A stretch of DNA of 64,000 nt from Eudorina sp. 2006-703-Eu-15 (Eukaryota; Chlorophyta; Chlorophyceae; Chlamydomonadales; Volvocaceae), in the NCBI GenBank assembly GCA_003117195.1, contig BDSI01000183.1, forward strand, positions 62,001 through 126,000. The letters are read 5' to 3'. The notes beneath the pieces are model-generated. The model was given only the letters and a program-made list of their open reading frames with translations, made no database searches and had not been told where the DNA came from. Position numbers and translations under genes: made by a program. Below are positions 9,786 to 23,200 of this stretch, piece after piece (within the stretch, counting starts at the first letter, position 1; each line of letters begins with the position of its first letter).

Positions 9786-9825
9786 GATGACCCGCGGGGT
9801 CCGCTGTAACCTCCTTCATAATTAC
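9786..9825 (+). repeat. Possible diverged LINE 3' end
   Basis: GATGACCCGCGGGGTCCGC followed by TGTAAC matches the LINE 3' end at 3382-3410 (GATGATCCCGTTGGGGTCCG then CTGTAAC) with several changes. It lacks a clear ATTC tail. Confidence 0.35.
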
Positions 9826-10250
9826 CTGTGTGTGTGAGTTCTTAGCTAGGCAGGCAGAAACAGGTGTGCGTGATATGCGAGGGGCCGAGTTACACCCAAT
9901 GATTTGCCCGTATGCGTATGTAATACACCCAGTGCCCGGCCCATAAGATAAACAAAAGGCTGCGGTGTCGGAAAACGCTGTCGGTTTGGCGCGCTTTTGG
10001 TGCCGTTGCGTTGCGGAAGACGGCAAGCTGGTGCGGGTCGGCTGCCTTGGCCACACAGACACACCAGAATGCTGTGCTGTGCTGTGCTGTGCGATCCTCG
10101 CGTTGTTACCGCAGGGGACCCACCTGCAAGCAGAACGCCGGTCTGTGTGTGGCATGATTCGGGTACCGGGTTGCCTCTAGGGGCGACCCGATACCGTACC
10201 GGTACCGGGTTGCCTCTAGGGGCGACCCACAAACCCATGTGTATGTGCGG

Positions 10251-10540
10251 AAGGGAGCCCCGCGTCGTTGAAACCCTGGCACACACACACCCCTGGGCAC
10301 GCGACCTCCGCAGCGAGCACACACGGCCGTACGGGGAACACACGGTTGCATTACCAAGGTAGGGAAACAGTTTCCTTCGCAGCTGGCATAGCTCAGTTGG
10401 ATAAAGTATCCGTTTAGTAAGTGGGAGGTCTCCAATTCAAATCAGGATATCAGCATTGTCCTAGATCTGCCATTACATAGTATGATAAGGATAGTCTGAA
10501 ATAAAAATTTATGATAATGATATTATGCATGAGTTCCATA
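10251..10540 (+). repeat. tRNA-derived SINE, copy 2, with 5' module
   Basis: A 130-bp upstream module starts AAGGGAGCCCCGCGTCGTTG and precedes a diverged tRNA-Thr-like head (10382-10455). The head keeps the A box but has a mutated B box (CCAATTCAAATCAGG). The AT-rich body ends near ATGAGTTCCA. The same module-head-body order is found at 12061-12420. Immediately upstream, 10168-10230 contains two tandem copies of a GGTACCGGGTTGCCTCTAGG unit. Confidence 0.6.
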
Positions 10541-10638
10541 CATACGTAGTGGTCAGAACCAGATAGATCAATTGCTTTCGTACACTGATTCCCCGGGAGT
10601 TCAATGGGCCCAGACAGCCCGACTCTACTGTACCTAGG

Positions 10639-11526
10639 GTGTACGACCTGGCGCGCCGTATGGCGTCAATCAGTGGATGCGTATTATTAACACCATGGCA
10701 GCCGGTCCACGGTCCGCCCGTGCGGCTGCTAACTCTCACTGTGAAGGCAACGACCACCCTCCAACTCAGGCCGTCCTTACATGAGCTCGCGGCCCAGCAC
10801 CAGGCCTACGTCGTGGATGCGTACGGCCCCTTGCCGGTCCCGCCGTCTGCCGTGCCTGATTTCCGGGCTACCCTCCGGCGGCTGTGGAAGCTGCGCTGGG
10901 AGAACTACCACAAGGAACCGCTCTGGCGGCTCGCTCTGCATGGCATCGCGGGCTTCCCGTTGGTCGCGGCCCACACCGCGAGGGAGGAGGATGCTAGCCT
11001 GCGGGCGGCACCGAAGTGCCCGTGTGGCGTCCCTGTCACTGGGCGTGGCGCGTGCTGGGTTCGGTGCCACTTGTTCTGGGACTGCTTTGTTGCGCGGTCG
11101 TTGCGTGAAGGGATGGGGGCTGCGATGGGGGCTACTGTGGGCGCCCTGGACGCTGTGTCTGCGCGCCACCACCACTTGTGGCTCGTGGTCGCCCCGGCGG
11201 GTATGCGGCAGGTTGTCTGGAATGTGGTGGCCCTGGCGGCCCTGGCGGCCATCGAGCGGGGCCGTCAACGCAGGTACCATATGTGGGCGGGACGCATGTA
11301 CTGCTCTTTCGCGTGCGCTCCTTGTCTCGACATCCGTACGTGGCGGTCCCTGAGGACTTTTGGGCCCGTCTCGCGTCTGTTGCGGCGCTCGGTCTACCCC
11401 CGCGGAACTGGTCTTCCGTGCCGTCAGTTCAACCTTATCTGTGCGGGGTGTCGGGGCGTGTCGATCTCTTACGGCCTCCGGACGTCGACTCGCCACCCGG
11501 GTCCCCCGGACCGTGAGTTGCTGTGA
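10639..11526 (+). pseudogene. LINE (L1-type) ORF2 C-terminal domain
   Basis: The frame encodes WKLRWENYHKEPLWRLALHG, then a zinc-binding knuckle with CPCG and, about 20 residues on, RCHLFWDCFVARSL. A helical segment (WNVVALAALAAIERGRQRR) follows. The ORF2 terminal block continues in another frame near 11330-11400 (PEDFWARLASVAALGLPPRN). This matches the post-RT region of the LINE copies at 1.2-2.9 kb. RT and endonuclease are missing and one frameshift separates the last two blocks, so it is a 5'-truncated dead copy. Its 3' UTR probably runs to about 11.75 kb. Confidence 0.6.
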
Positions 11527-12060
11527 TTCATTGCGGTTGGGTTCCACCCCTGCTCGCCGCTCGTTGCGTTCGTGATTTCGTTTGCATTCGCGTTGCTTGA
11601 ATGCCTTGGCTGCTGCGAAGGTTACGTAGGCGCTGGTGGTTCTTAGCTGCTTTTCCATACGTGTCTTTACTGCTATGAAGGCTGGGTGCTGGTGGTTGTT
11701 TGCTGCTTTTTCACTCCCTGCTTAGTGCACGGCATGTCCCTGGGTTAGGATGAACAGTCCGTCTGCGCCTGTACGGCGAGCGAGAAGCTTAATTGCTGGT
11801 CCCCCTTGTAACGCTGCTTCCTAATAACAAAATAACACAACCATATTAATAAAAAGATAAAAATAATGATGGGAGGAGCGGCCAAGACAGAAGATATACA
11901 AAAATACCAAAAAAACCGGCCTATCTGAATGGACAATGGCTGCTGGCCGGCTGGCGCTGTCCGTGTCCCAGGAACCCACACGCCATACCAGGATCCCACA
12001 CACTGTCCCAGGGCCCCCTCGCGCTTTCCCAGGCCCCCACACACTGTCCCAGGCCCCCCC

Positions 12061-12420
12061 AAGGGAGCCCCGCGTCGTTGAACCCCTGGCACCACCCGCC
12101 TCTGCGCAAGCAATCTCCGAAGCACACACGGACGTACACGCCAGGGGATACCTTTTCACAGGAAACGAATAGGGGCATCCCAACTTAACGGAGCCATATT
12201 TTGTCAGGAGCTTATCTTCGCAGCTGGCATAGCTCAGTTGGATAGAGCACCCGTTTAGTAAGCGGGAGGTCTCCAGTTCGAATCTGGATGTCAGCAGCGG
12301 TTTGGATCTATGATAAAGTAAATTAATCGCACATCTGTTGAAAGCTGATCTAAACCACATATGAGATCCAAATTAGAATCCATACGGATTAAGTGAACAG
12401 TGGAAGCCATGGGCATGGTT
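12061..12420 (+). repeat. tRNA-Thr-headed SINE, best-preserved copy 3
   Basis: The copy consists of a 160-bp 5' module (AAGGGAGCCCCGCGTCGTTG start), an intact tRNA-Thr-like head (12223-12296), and a body. The body begins TTTGGATCTATGATAAAG and ends ATATGAGATCCA at about 12372. No T-run terminator follows the tRNA directly, consistent with read-through transcription by RNA polymerase III. It shares order and sequence with the copies at 10251 and (without a clear 5' module) at 981. Repeats of CCCACACACTGTCCCAGG lie just upstream (11960-12055). Confidence 0.65.
12223..12296 (+). tRNA. tRNA-Thr(AGT) or intact SINE head
   Basis: The segment folds as a full cloverleaf. The acceptor is GCTGGCA/TGTCAGC with one G-T pair, the D-stem GCTC/GAGC, the anticodon stem CCCGT/GCGGG around loop TTAGTAA (anticodon AGT), and the T-stem TCCAG/CTGGA with loop TTCGAAT. 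The discriminator base is A and there is no intron. A box (TAGCTCAGTTGG) and B box (AGTTCGAATCT) are good. Because it begins a repeat family and lacks an immediate T-run terminator, it may be a SINE head rather than a working tRNA gene. Confidence 0.6.
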
Positions 12421-12429
12421 GATGTTATG

Positions 12430-13857
12430 GGATGTGTAATAGCTGCGTGAATCATGCCCTCAGATGACCTGCTGCCCCCACAATACGTACAGTCGTACAG
12501 TGAAATCGAAACGTCATCCTCTCCTCAGTCTGGAATATCCTATATGTCTGTCCCATGTGAAAAAAGTGTCTTGTCTTAGAGGTCACAACTCGGCACATAG
12601 AGTGAGTGACGGGTCTGTGGCGGCCCTCCAACACACACGGACGCGACCCTGATCCTCCAGCCCGCGGTGCTGCTGCGGCGTGGCGGCATATCCTAACCTC
12701 CGGGCCCACGTCCACACGCCTGCCCGTGCCGTGCAGCCACACCGCCACGCAGGACGCCAGGGTTGGGACACATGCGAAGCGAGGCGAGAGGCGGCGCCAG
12801 GGGTCCAGTCGCCCATCCTTCCACAGCCGCCCGACCGCCGCCCCCGACCCGACCCGCACCGTCTGTCTGTCTGTCGCTGCGTGTGAGCAACCCGGGGGGA
12901 AATTCCGCTGCACGCCGCGCACCGAGGCCACACACGTCGGCATCCATCAGAGCCCTCACACGGCCCCCAATCCCCCCTTGGTCCACCACGCGGTGTTGCC
13001 ACGCGACGTTCCATGTTCCGTCCCTCCATCCGGGCCGTGTTCGGGGGGCGCGGACTCCGAGCCCATTGACGCCTTCATGCCCACATGCGGCATGGCGCCC
13101 CCTTACGGCGCCCCCTGTCACCTCTATCTACCACCGGTCCCTCTGGGCACGGCCACCGGACCGGACAGGACCGCCCGCCGTCACACTGCACACCAAGCGA
13201 GCAAGGTGCGCTGCAGAATACGGCACAAGCGCGCTGTTCAGTGTACTACATGTAGTACCCGCTGAGGATGTGAGATAGCAGTCACATCGGAAACACGGTC
13301 TCTCTCTCTCTCTGGTCTCCCCCCCCACATACACACACTCTATACACCACCGCCATCCTCTACCCCAGTGTGCAGTACCACCACCAGCTGTGTCCCTCCT
13401 CCTCTGCCTCCCTCCCACACACGGGACTGCCCGGTCCCTCCGTGCGCCCTGCGTGGGACTGCGCCCTGCGCGGGACCGATCCAGCCCCGCCGCTTCCTCT
13501 CCTGCCCTGTCCTCTCCCTCCCTCACCACCTCGTCCGGACCCCCCCTATCTGCCGCCCACTCATAGACCACCCATCCTGCCTTGCCTCCTCCAGCATCCC
13601 CCTGTCAAGGGATGCTTTACGTGAAGCCGCTGAACCATTATCCCTCCCTCCCCCCCTCTGGGACTCCCCCCTTTGGAAGATTTTGCAAGGGATTGCTGTA
13701 GGGTTTATGTACACCGCGCTGCGATGCGTGAGCTCCCTGGGAGGAAGGAAACTGACGGCCCCCGCCACCCGTCCCCTCTTGCCTCCCCTCCCTCCCCCCT
13801 TCCCTGCCTGCCACCTGCCCTCCACCCCCCTAACTCCTCCACCTCCCGCCACACCAG
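12430..13857. other. No gene recognised; downstream region of the exostosin gene
   Basis: Frames are short and show no recognisable domain. A (TC)n run lies at 13297-13315 and C/T-rich simple sequence covers 13380-13680. Part of the right side must be the 3' UTR of the minus-strand exostosin gene, whose stop is at 13858. I found no convincing TGTAA signal for it. Confidence 0.4.
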
Positions 13858-16800
13858 CTACACCAGCACCCGGCACTGGGTGATGGGCCCCGTGGGCGGA
13901 CACGTGACCGAGGCCCCCGGGGGGAAGCCCGCGGGCCGGTTGGCGTTCTTGGGCAAGCACTGACCCGGCTTCATTTGCTGCGGGGCGCGGCGGGCAACGG
14001 GGGAGGGAGGGAGAGGGGCGGCGCGGGGCGGCGCGGAAACAGAGTTGCGAGGGGAGGGGCACGGAACGGGTGGGGGTGACAAGGCCGAGGCGGCAGATGG
14101 CCGGGGGGCGGCAGGTTGGGGGGGCAGGAGCGGGGGACGGACCCAAAGGGGGGAGATAAGAAGCGGCGGTGTGAGGAAGGGGGAAGCGGGGGAGGGGGGG
14201 GATCTCTGCATTCGGCCCCCCCCCTCCTGGGGCTGATGGACACGAGAGGTTCACTGACTGGGGGCCAATCTCTGCCCTCCCTCCCTCCCCTCCCTCCCTC
14301 CCACCCCGCCCTCCCCTTCCTCACATGCCGGAGTGCGTTCTCGTCGGGTGCGGCCGCCTCGTGGTCGGCGTAGTAGGCCCAGTTGTTGTTAAAGATGCAC
14401 AGCTCCCTGGGGGGCGGGGGGCAGGGGCGAGGAGGGGGGAGAGGTGGTTCAAAAGAACACAAGAGCCACAAGAGACACAAGGTGGGGGGGGATAGGGGGG
14501 ATAGGGGGGCTAGGGCGCGCGGCCCGGGTTTGTGGGAGTTCGGGTTGGGCCAGGGAGGGGGCCAGGGAGGGGGGCCAGGGAGGGGGGCCAGGGAGGGGGC
14601 CACGGGGGGGATTAGGGTGAAGGCAAGGGGACCTGATGCGCCGAGGGGGGGTTGCGCGGTGGTGTGGGGCCGGCGGGGGCCTCGGGGGGTGTGGGGCGAT
14701 CTTCGAAGGAAGCGGGAAACCACGGCAGCAGCAGCAGCAGCAGCGGAGAGCGGATATAATGTTATATTATATTATATATTATTATTATATTATATTATTA
14801 TATATGGCACCCCGCCACTCCCACCACACACCCCCTCCCCCCGTTCCTCCCTCCTCCGCAGCCCACCCAACGCACTTGAGGGGCTCCTCGGCGCCCAACG
14901 CGCCTCTCCCCGCCTCCTCCTCCTCCCTGCCGGCCCCCGGCCCGTTGGCCGCTCGGATCCAGTCCGCCGTGGTGACGGTGCGCTGCGGGAAGGCGTCGTC
15001 GTCGATGGTGGCGCCGCGGGCGGTGGTGGTGCCGGCGGCGGGCAGCGGCGGCGCGGGGGGCGGCGGCGGCGGCGCGGCGGCGGCGCCGTCCCCGTCCTCG
15101 GTGGGCTGTGCGGCGAGGTCCTGGTGCTTGCAGGCCATGAAGGCCGCGAAGGTGGGGTCCAACTGCGGAGTGCGGGGTTAGGAAGATCCGGGGGGTGGGG
15201 GGTGCGGGGCATGAACCGGGGGTGAGGTTGGGGGAGAAAGAGAAGAGAGAGAGAAGAGAGAAGAGAGAGAGGGGGGTGGGTGCAGGGGTGGGAGGGAGGG
15301 AGGGAGGGAGGGAGGGAGGGAGGGAAGGAAGGAAGGGGGGCATGTACGGGGGCCGAGGAAGGGGAGCCGTCAACTAGGCTAGGCGCCCGGGGAGGCCCGG
15401 GCCTGGAGCGGCGGGGGAATCCCCCCCCCCGCTTCCTCACCCTCTCTCCCTCCACCTCCACATCCACCTCTCCCCCCCTTCCCGGCCCGCCCCTCTGATG
15501 GGTTGGAGAGGTAGGCGGATCCCCTTCCTCCCCTCCCCGCCCTTTCCCCCCTTTGCCCAGATGGCACAACACACACACACACACACACACCGCCATGAGC
15601 TGGTGGTCGGGTGCTCCAGGGTGGCGCCGCCGGGCCCTCAGGATGTGGACGAGCGTCGCGATGGCGTCGAACTCGCCCGTGTCCCCCGCGAACACGTTGC
15701 CGTACACTGTCGTGAATGCCAGATGGCGGGCGGCGCAGTACAGCTTCTCCTGGGGGGGTGTGGGGGCCGTGGCGCGCGGGGGGCCGTTTGGCGGGGAGGG
15801 CCCTCGGACCACCAATCGGTTGGGCTGATTTGGCTGATTTGCTTTCATTTGATTTGATGTTGGTTTGGAGGTCGCGGAGGGGATGGTACTCACAGGCCAG
15901 CCAGCCATTCGTTACGTCTGTCTGTCTGTCGATCCGTCCCCCTCCCCACCCCCTCTCCACCCACCACAACCCCCCCAACTCCCCTCCCCTCCCCTCCCCC
16001 CCAATCCCCCCCTCCTCAGTCCTCACCATCTTGTCCGCCTTCTGCTGCCGCGTGAAGCCCTTGAGGATGACCTCCGTATCGGCCACGTGCGCCTCCGGGA
16101 TCCAGACCCCGAACTCGTTCCAGTTCAAAAACGGCTCGTACGGCTGCGCGATGTGGTCTGCCGCGCAGGAGGGGGAGGGGGAGGAGGAGGAGGAGGAGGA
16201 GGACGGGGAGGAGGGAAAAGGGACGGCCGGGGCGGCGACACCCGCCTCCGCATCAGCGCATCCGCATCCGCAGGTTTGGTTCAGAACAACCGCACCACAC
16301 ACACGTGAACCATTGCAACCGCGAAAGGTCACCGGTTGGCCGATGTCGACGTCGGCGATCCTTTACCCCCGCCCCTGATGTCACAAATCAAGACCACCTC
16401 CACACACATCCCACCGCCCCACCGGCCCCCCCTACCACCCGCCCCCTGCCCACCCGATATGATGACGGGCATGCAGCCCATGGTGGTGCTGATGACGTTG
16501 CGCTTGCCGTACCCAGCGCCTGGCGGCCGAGGGCGAGTGAGGGGGTGAGTGAGGGGGCGAGTGAGGGGGAGAGTGGGGGGTGGGGATGCGCGAGACGGGG
16601 ATATACAGGGGGGGGTGAGGCGGGTCCATCCGCGCGGACGCGGAGGAGCCGGGGGGCCAGCGTGGGCTCCTGTCCTGTGCTGTCCTGTCCCAGGGGGAGA
16701 ATCGAGCAGCTAGGGGCCGGCGAGGTTGGGGCGAAGAGGGTCCTTCCCCCTCTTGCCTCCTCGACGCGCCATGCCTCCGTCCGTCTGGCCGGCATCAACC

Positions 16801-17518
16801 CCTCGCAGCCCAATCCGCAACCCCCCACCCACCCATCCCGTACGTCGACAAAATGTCCTGTACCCCCCTCCCCCTTCCCTTCCCCCTTCCCCCCCAGCAG
16901 CACAGTATAAATGTATCTACCAAATTTCTTGTACCCTCCCCCCCAACCCCCTTCCCCACCACCCCCCGGGTGGTCTGGGCTGTTTCTTTTAAACCCCCCC
17001 ACCCACTCCCCTCCCCTCCCCTCCCCCACCCCCTTCCCACCCCTCCCCCACCCCACTCCCCACCCCCGTCCCGGCCCTACCCGTGGGCGAGAAGCAGAAC
17101 TCGCTCTCCGCCATGGACTGCCCCATGGACGCCACCCGCTTGGCGATGTTGAAGCCGGGCGTGTCGCGCAGCTGCCACAGCGCCGCGCGCACCCCCAGGC
17201 TGTAGAAGCGGTTCTTGCAGGGGGGCTCCTCCAGGCTGTTCCAGCCGCAGATGCTGCCTGGGGGGATGTTTTTGGGGGGTGGGGGGTGGGGGAGGCAGGA
17301 GGGATGGGGATGGGGGTGGGTGGGGGGTTGGGGGGAGGGGTACATGGGAAATTGGCAGACATGTTGAGAGCTGCGCTGACTCCCTGGTAAGAGCCGGAAG
17401 ACACACGCGCATACACTCACGCACACACACGCACCTCTTCATGTTCATGTTTTCCAATTCGCAGGTTAATATGGTAAGTATATTGGTGCTTGGTTTGGGT
17501 CGGGCGGGTCTCTTAACT

Positions 17519-17572
<54 letters not shown>

Positions 17573-20258
17573 CCACGCGTTCCGCGGGGTATCACATGAT
17601 GCCGGGCAGTCAACTCGGCCATTTCCCACGGCCATATCTACATTCGCCCACCCACCGGCTGAACCCCGCAACGCACTCCATCGCCTCCCCCACCTCTCCC
17701 ACTCTGCCGGCCTTTCCAACCCCACCCACAACGCTTGGACCGGTGCCCCGCATGCATACGGGCACCCCGTCCGTGACCGGGATCGGTGGGGAGCCAACCT
17801 TTCCTCTGGCCCGCTACCCGGATCACACCCGCATTGTCCGCACATATGTCATTACCCCACCGGCCGCTGGTACACTGGCGTCCCTTCCGTACACTACCGT
17901 ACGGCATCCATGCCGCGTTCGTACGCGTCCCTGCCTACAAATCCCTCCTTCCCCGCTTCTCATCCGTAGCCGCGCCACCACCATAGTAACCTGTTTGCTT
18001 TCCTCCTGTTTGCTTTCACCTTGTTTCGTTACTGTATTCTTTCTTGCTCCCTTCCACTTTGCCTCACAACTTGCTTCCTTCCGCGTTCCCGCATGATGGA
18101 CGACCGACGCTGCTTCCGTGGGGGCCATCACCATACATTCGTCATACATTTCACAGGTCGGTAAATAATCCGTTTGCGTGCGTCGTGCGTCTCCGTATTT
18201 AGTATTTGCGGTGTGATTTGCCTTGCGGTGGTGGCGCGGCTGCCTTGTCCGCGCGCCTGCATATGGTAAGTTTTTTCCTCGCAGGTTTTATGGTAAGTAT
18301 ATTGATACCTGGGATCGGGCGGCGGGCGGGTTGCACTTCTAAACACACACACACACACACACACCTGCCACAGACGCCACGATCTTCTTGGTGACGGGGC
18401 TGGGGGGAGCACCGCGGGGGGCGGGAGAGGGAGGGGGAGGGAAGGGAGGGTATAGGGAATTTGGGGGGAGGCGAGGGGAAAGAGGGTCGGGAAGCGGGTC
18501 GGGAAGAGGGGCCGGAAGCGCGGGGTACGGGGCTCGGGCAGGTTGGGCAGACAGGATCCAGACGGAAACCGGGCCCCCTGACCCCCCCCCCCACACACAC
18601 ACAACAAACCGGCTTTGTTTCCTTTTACATTCACAGAAGCTTGTATGGACCGGCCCCCCTCCCCCCCCGCAACAGGGCTGCCCGACCCAAAACCCGCAAG
18701 GGGGGGGGGGGAAGCGGAGACAGTGCAGGTCAGTACCCGTCAGGTCGGGGCTCAGAAGTCTGATCGGTGCAGCCAAACCCTATACACCGCGGCCGCCGCA
18801 TCCCAAACCCGTGCTGGCAACATCTCCCCTCCTCGGTTGCGCCCCCACCTTCACCGGCCCATCCCCCGTCGCCCCCCGTCTCGCCCCAACGGCCCCAACT
18901 TCCGCCCCGCGCCCACCCAACCATACACACACACGCACCGTGTCATACAGCACACACCCAACAGTGCGATTTCGGTTCGGGCTGACACCGGCAACCCACA
19001 CTCCCGCCCCCACCCCCACACAAACACACACACACACACACACCGGGCGGGTTGCAATTCTAAACACACACCCACACACACACAAATACACGCCGCCGCC
19101 GCCGCCGCCCCCCCCCCAACCTCTGGAGGTCTAGAGGTATACACCCGCCACACACACACACACACACCTGGTGGCCCTGTCCGGGTGCCAGATATTGTGT
19201 TCGTACTGGGGGTACAGGTCGCCGCACATGGGCGGGATCAGGATGTCCTGATTGGGGGGTGGGGGGGTGGGGGGTCAGACGGTTAGGGGGTGGGGGTGGG
19301 TGGGGGGAGAGGGGTTACGCGATTCTACGATGCTAATATACATGGTACTGTACTGATTTGTTTCCAGTCGAACCGTCGCTCTGGCAGCAGCAGCGCAGTT
19401 TGAAATGTCTACCAATTTCCCCTATACCCTCCCGCCCCCTCGCCCCCCATGTGCCGTACCCGGTTGGGGATGTGGCACTCCCGGAACAGCGCGTGGTCAA
19501 ACTCCCTGTGGCCGACCCATGGGGCGGGGCGGGGGGACGCCCGGCCAGTTAGCGGGCAGGGCGGGGTGGGGAGGAGGGGGGCCGAGTGGGTGGGCGAGTG
19601 GGTGGGTTTGTGATAGCGCGCGCGTGTGTGTAAAGCAGAACTGAGCCGCGAGTGTGTGTGTGTGTGGTGGGGGGCGGGGTTGACGTCAGTGAGCAAGGGT
19701 CAGTGAGCAAGGGTCCAGGTGGGCGGTCCAAAAGGGGGGCGGCTTGTCTCGATTGGGATGACGCGGCGCTGCGCTGCGCCGCATCGCCCTTAAGCCCCAA
19801 CCCCGCCCGCCGACAGCCCCCCTCCTGCCGGCCCCAGAACGTGCTACCCAACGTACCCTGTCCGTGTCACAGCCCTCAGCCCCCCCTCTACCGGGTCTGG
19901 CGACGCGGTCGCCCGCGGTAACGGTGAGCGCATAATTCAGGTATGTATGGTAAGTAACTTGGGTCGCGTATTGACTCCTGTGCCACGCATCGGTTCCCCA
20001 ATCCATACCCCCCCCCTCCACACGCATATGAGCACACAGGGCAACGCAAAAGCCCAGCCCGCGTCAGAGCCGGCTCAAGACATATGTTACGGGACCCCCC
20101 TTTTTGTCAATAAAGACAGCCGCCCCCGGCCCCCCCCCACACACACATGCGTCACCTCTCCGTCCGTCACCCCGGGGTCCCCGCCCCCGCCCCCTTTCCT
20201 AGGCCCCCCTTTGCCTTTTCCCCCAATGTCCCTAACCCTGCTTCCCGCTCTCCCCCCC

Positions 20259-20299
<41 letters not shown>

Positions 20300-23200
20300 C
20301 CCCGGGCCACCGCCCCCCGCTCCCTCACTTGGATCGGTCGACGGTGATGCCCCAGTGCTGCAGCATGGTCACGTTGGCCACGAAGGGGGTGGAGAAGTCG
20401 CTCCAGGCCTTCTCGCAGCGGCCCCAGTCGCCTGGGGGGGGGGGCACCGGGGGGTTGTTGTTGGGGGGGGCCGATGGGGAGTCGAGGGAGGGTTGGGAGG
20501 CGGGTCGGTATGGGAAACTGGAATAGACTTTGTGAGGTGGTGGGAAGGTACCATTTCCTATACGCTGTACCCCTCCCTCCCTCTCTCCCCCTTCCTCCCC
20601 TTCCTCTCCTCTCTCCCCCTGCCCCTCCCCCCCGCCCCCTACCCCCATCCCCCCTTCCCCCATCCCCACCACCCCCTTCCCCCCCTCCCCTACCCCCATC
20701 CAACTTTCCCCATCCCCCCGCCCCTTCCCCCCTCCCCCCCCCCGCCCCCTACCCGCATGCGTCATGAGGTGGTCTCGGCCGTTGTGCCGCTCCCAGTACT
20801 GCCCGTAGTGGTTCTGGGGGGGGGGGTCCAAGGGGGGAGTAAAGGAAATTGGTAGACATATTTGTGCTAAGCTGATGCCAGAGCGAATATCCGGTAGAGA
20901 CTCGACTGTACCAGGATTGCCAGCGAAGTGACGACCAGGGGACGAGGGGGGGGGGGAGATGTGTGTGTGTGGGGGGGGGGCGGTATACGGATGTGTGTGT
21001 ATGTGGGGTAGGGGGCGGTTATGGGAGTGTGGGCTAAGGCGGTTTGAAGGGGCCGTTAACCGTTATGGGACGGAGGGCGGGAGAGCAGGTCGGCCCCCCC
21101 CTTTCCTCCTCCCTCCCTCCCTCAGGAAGGCGTTTCCCCTCCCCTCCCCTCCCCTCCCCTCCCCTCCCCTCCCCTCCCCTCCCCTCCCCCTTCCCCGCCG
21201 CGTGTGGCTCGTCCTCCCACTCATTCCATCCCCCACCCCCTCCTCAAACCACCCCTGAACCCCGCTCCTCTCCTCCTTACCCCCATCCCCAGTTTGAAAT
21301 GTCTACCAATTTCCTATACCCCCCACCCTCCCTCCCTCCCTCCCTCGGGAAGGCTCTTCCCTCAAGCAGGACTCCAGGGCCCTGAGAGCCAGTGCTTAGC
21401 GGCTGGGGGCGAGGGGCGACAGCAGCGAGGGAGGAGGCGCCCCGACCCCTACCCCTATCGATGACGGGGTACCGGCGGCGCAGCTTCCACAATCTGTCTA
21501 TCCCAACCTCCTATACCACTGCCAGAGACGGGCCCCGGCGGCCGGATGCGGCCGGGGATTGGCATGGGCCATGGGCGGATTGGCATGGGTCATGGGCTGA
21601 CTGTCCCATACGCCCCCCCTCCCTCCCGGCGGCGGCGCCCCCCGCACAAAAACACAAACCACACCCCACCATGATGAACTTGAACTTTTCGTCCCACTGG
21701 TTGCACCCCCTCCCGCAGCCGGGTATGAAGAAGTAGTCGGCCCGCGCGGGGTCTACCTCCCGCAGCCCCAGCGACATGAACCGCTCCCACAGGATGATGT
21801 TCAGGGGCCGGTCCAGCCACAGGTGGCCCCTGGGAGGGGGAGGGGACGGGGGGGAGGGGAGGGCAAGGGGGGAGACGGGAGGGAGGGGGGGAAGGGGGGG
21901 AAGGGGGGGAAGGGCCGGGGTGGAGAGAGGGAGGACGGGATGGAGGGAGGGGGTTACAGGAAGTGGTAGACATATTCAAGGTGGTCCAGTCACTGGTTGC
22001 CCATGCCCTCCCCGCCCCTCCCCACTCCCCCTCCCTCCCTCCCTGCCCCTCCCTCCGCCCTCTCTCTCCCTGCCCCCCCTTCCCTGCCCCTCCCTCCCAC
22101 CTCCAGGTCCCCCTCCCCTCTCTGCCCCGCCCTCCCTCTCTGCCCGCCCTCCCTCTCCCCCCTCCCCTCCCCCCTTCCCCCTCCCTCCCTCACCAGAGCA
22201 CCATCTGCGGCGGGAACTCGTACATGTAGATGCGAGGGCCGCGGGGGTTAGGCCTGCCGCCGGGGTGGGGCACAAGGAGCGCGCTTTAGGGGGGCGTTGG
22301 GGGGGGGGAGGGTAAAAAAAGAAACGAACCAAACCCAGAAACGAACCCGTTGGAGGTGGATGTGTATAAAGGCGGCGCCGCACCGCCGTGATCTGGCCCG
22401 TGAGCAGTTCATCTCCCAGCCAGCCAGGGGCTTCAGGCCCGCTTTCAGCTGCAGCACAAACGAACTCAGTGAACGCGAATCGTCCAAACCCCCCTGTAGA
22501 GCCCCCCACCCCACCCTAACCCCTCGCCCCCAGTCCCCCCCTTCCTTGCCCTCCGCCTGCTGCCTCCCCCCTCTCCCCCCTCACACACAATTACCTATTA
22601 ATTACCAATCTCCTATACCCCCCGCTACACACCCCGCCGAAGCACAGGCAGTCGCCCCCTGCCTCCCCCCCCCTTCCCCTCACCTGTAGCCCAGCCCCGC
22701 CAGCAGCACCGTGGCACCCGGCGCCCCCCCGCCCTCCCCGCCCCCCTCGTAGTCCACCGACAGCGAGCAGTCCGCCCCAAAGTAGCCCGGGTAGCAGTGG
22801 CAGACGCCGCCGACGCAGTGCCCCCGGTCGTTGCATTCGTTGATGCACCACTCTCGGAGGACGCGGAGGCACTGCCCCTCGTGGTGGCAGTACTGGTGGC
22901 AGGAGGTCTCCAGGGGGGTGGCGCAGTCGGCGCCGGTGCGGCCGCGGGGGCAGCCGCAGCTGTGCAGCAGGTTGTTGTTGTTGTTGTTGTTGTAGATGGG
23001 GTGGGGTGGGTGGGGATGGGGTGGGGTAGGGGAATAGGGGGGGAGGGGTTGAGGGTCGGGGGGTGAAGTGGGGGCGAAGGGGGAGAGGGGGGCGAAGGGC
23101 GGCGCGAGGTCGGGGCGTCGCTGGGGCGAGGGGGCTGCGTCGGGAGCGGGTGAGGGCCGTCTTCCCACACCCCACCACACACACAAGCCTGCTGGGAGCC

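Noticed and set aside
12452..13571. Minus-strand frames as further LINE or host exons
   Set aside because: Arg/Gly-rich composition and competing frames without motifs; nothing aligned with the LINE blocks seen elsewhere in the window.
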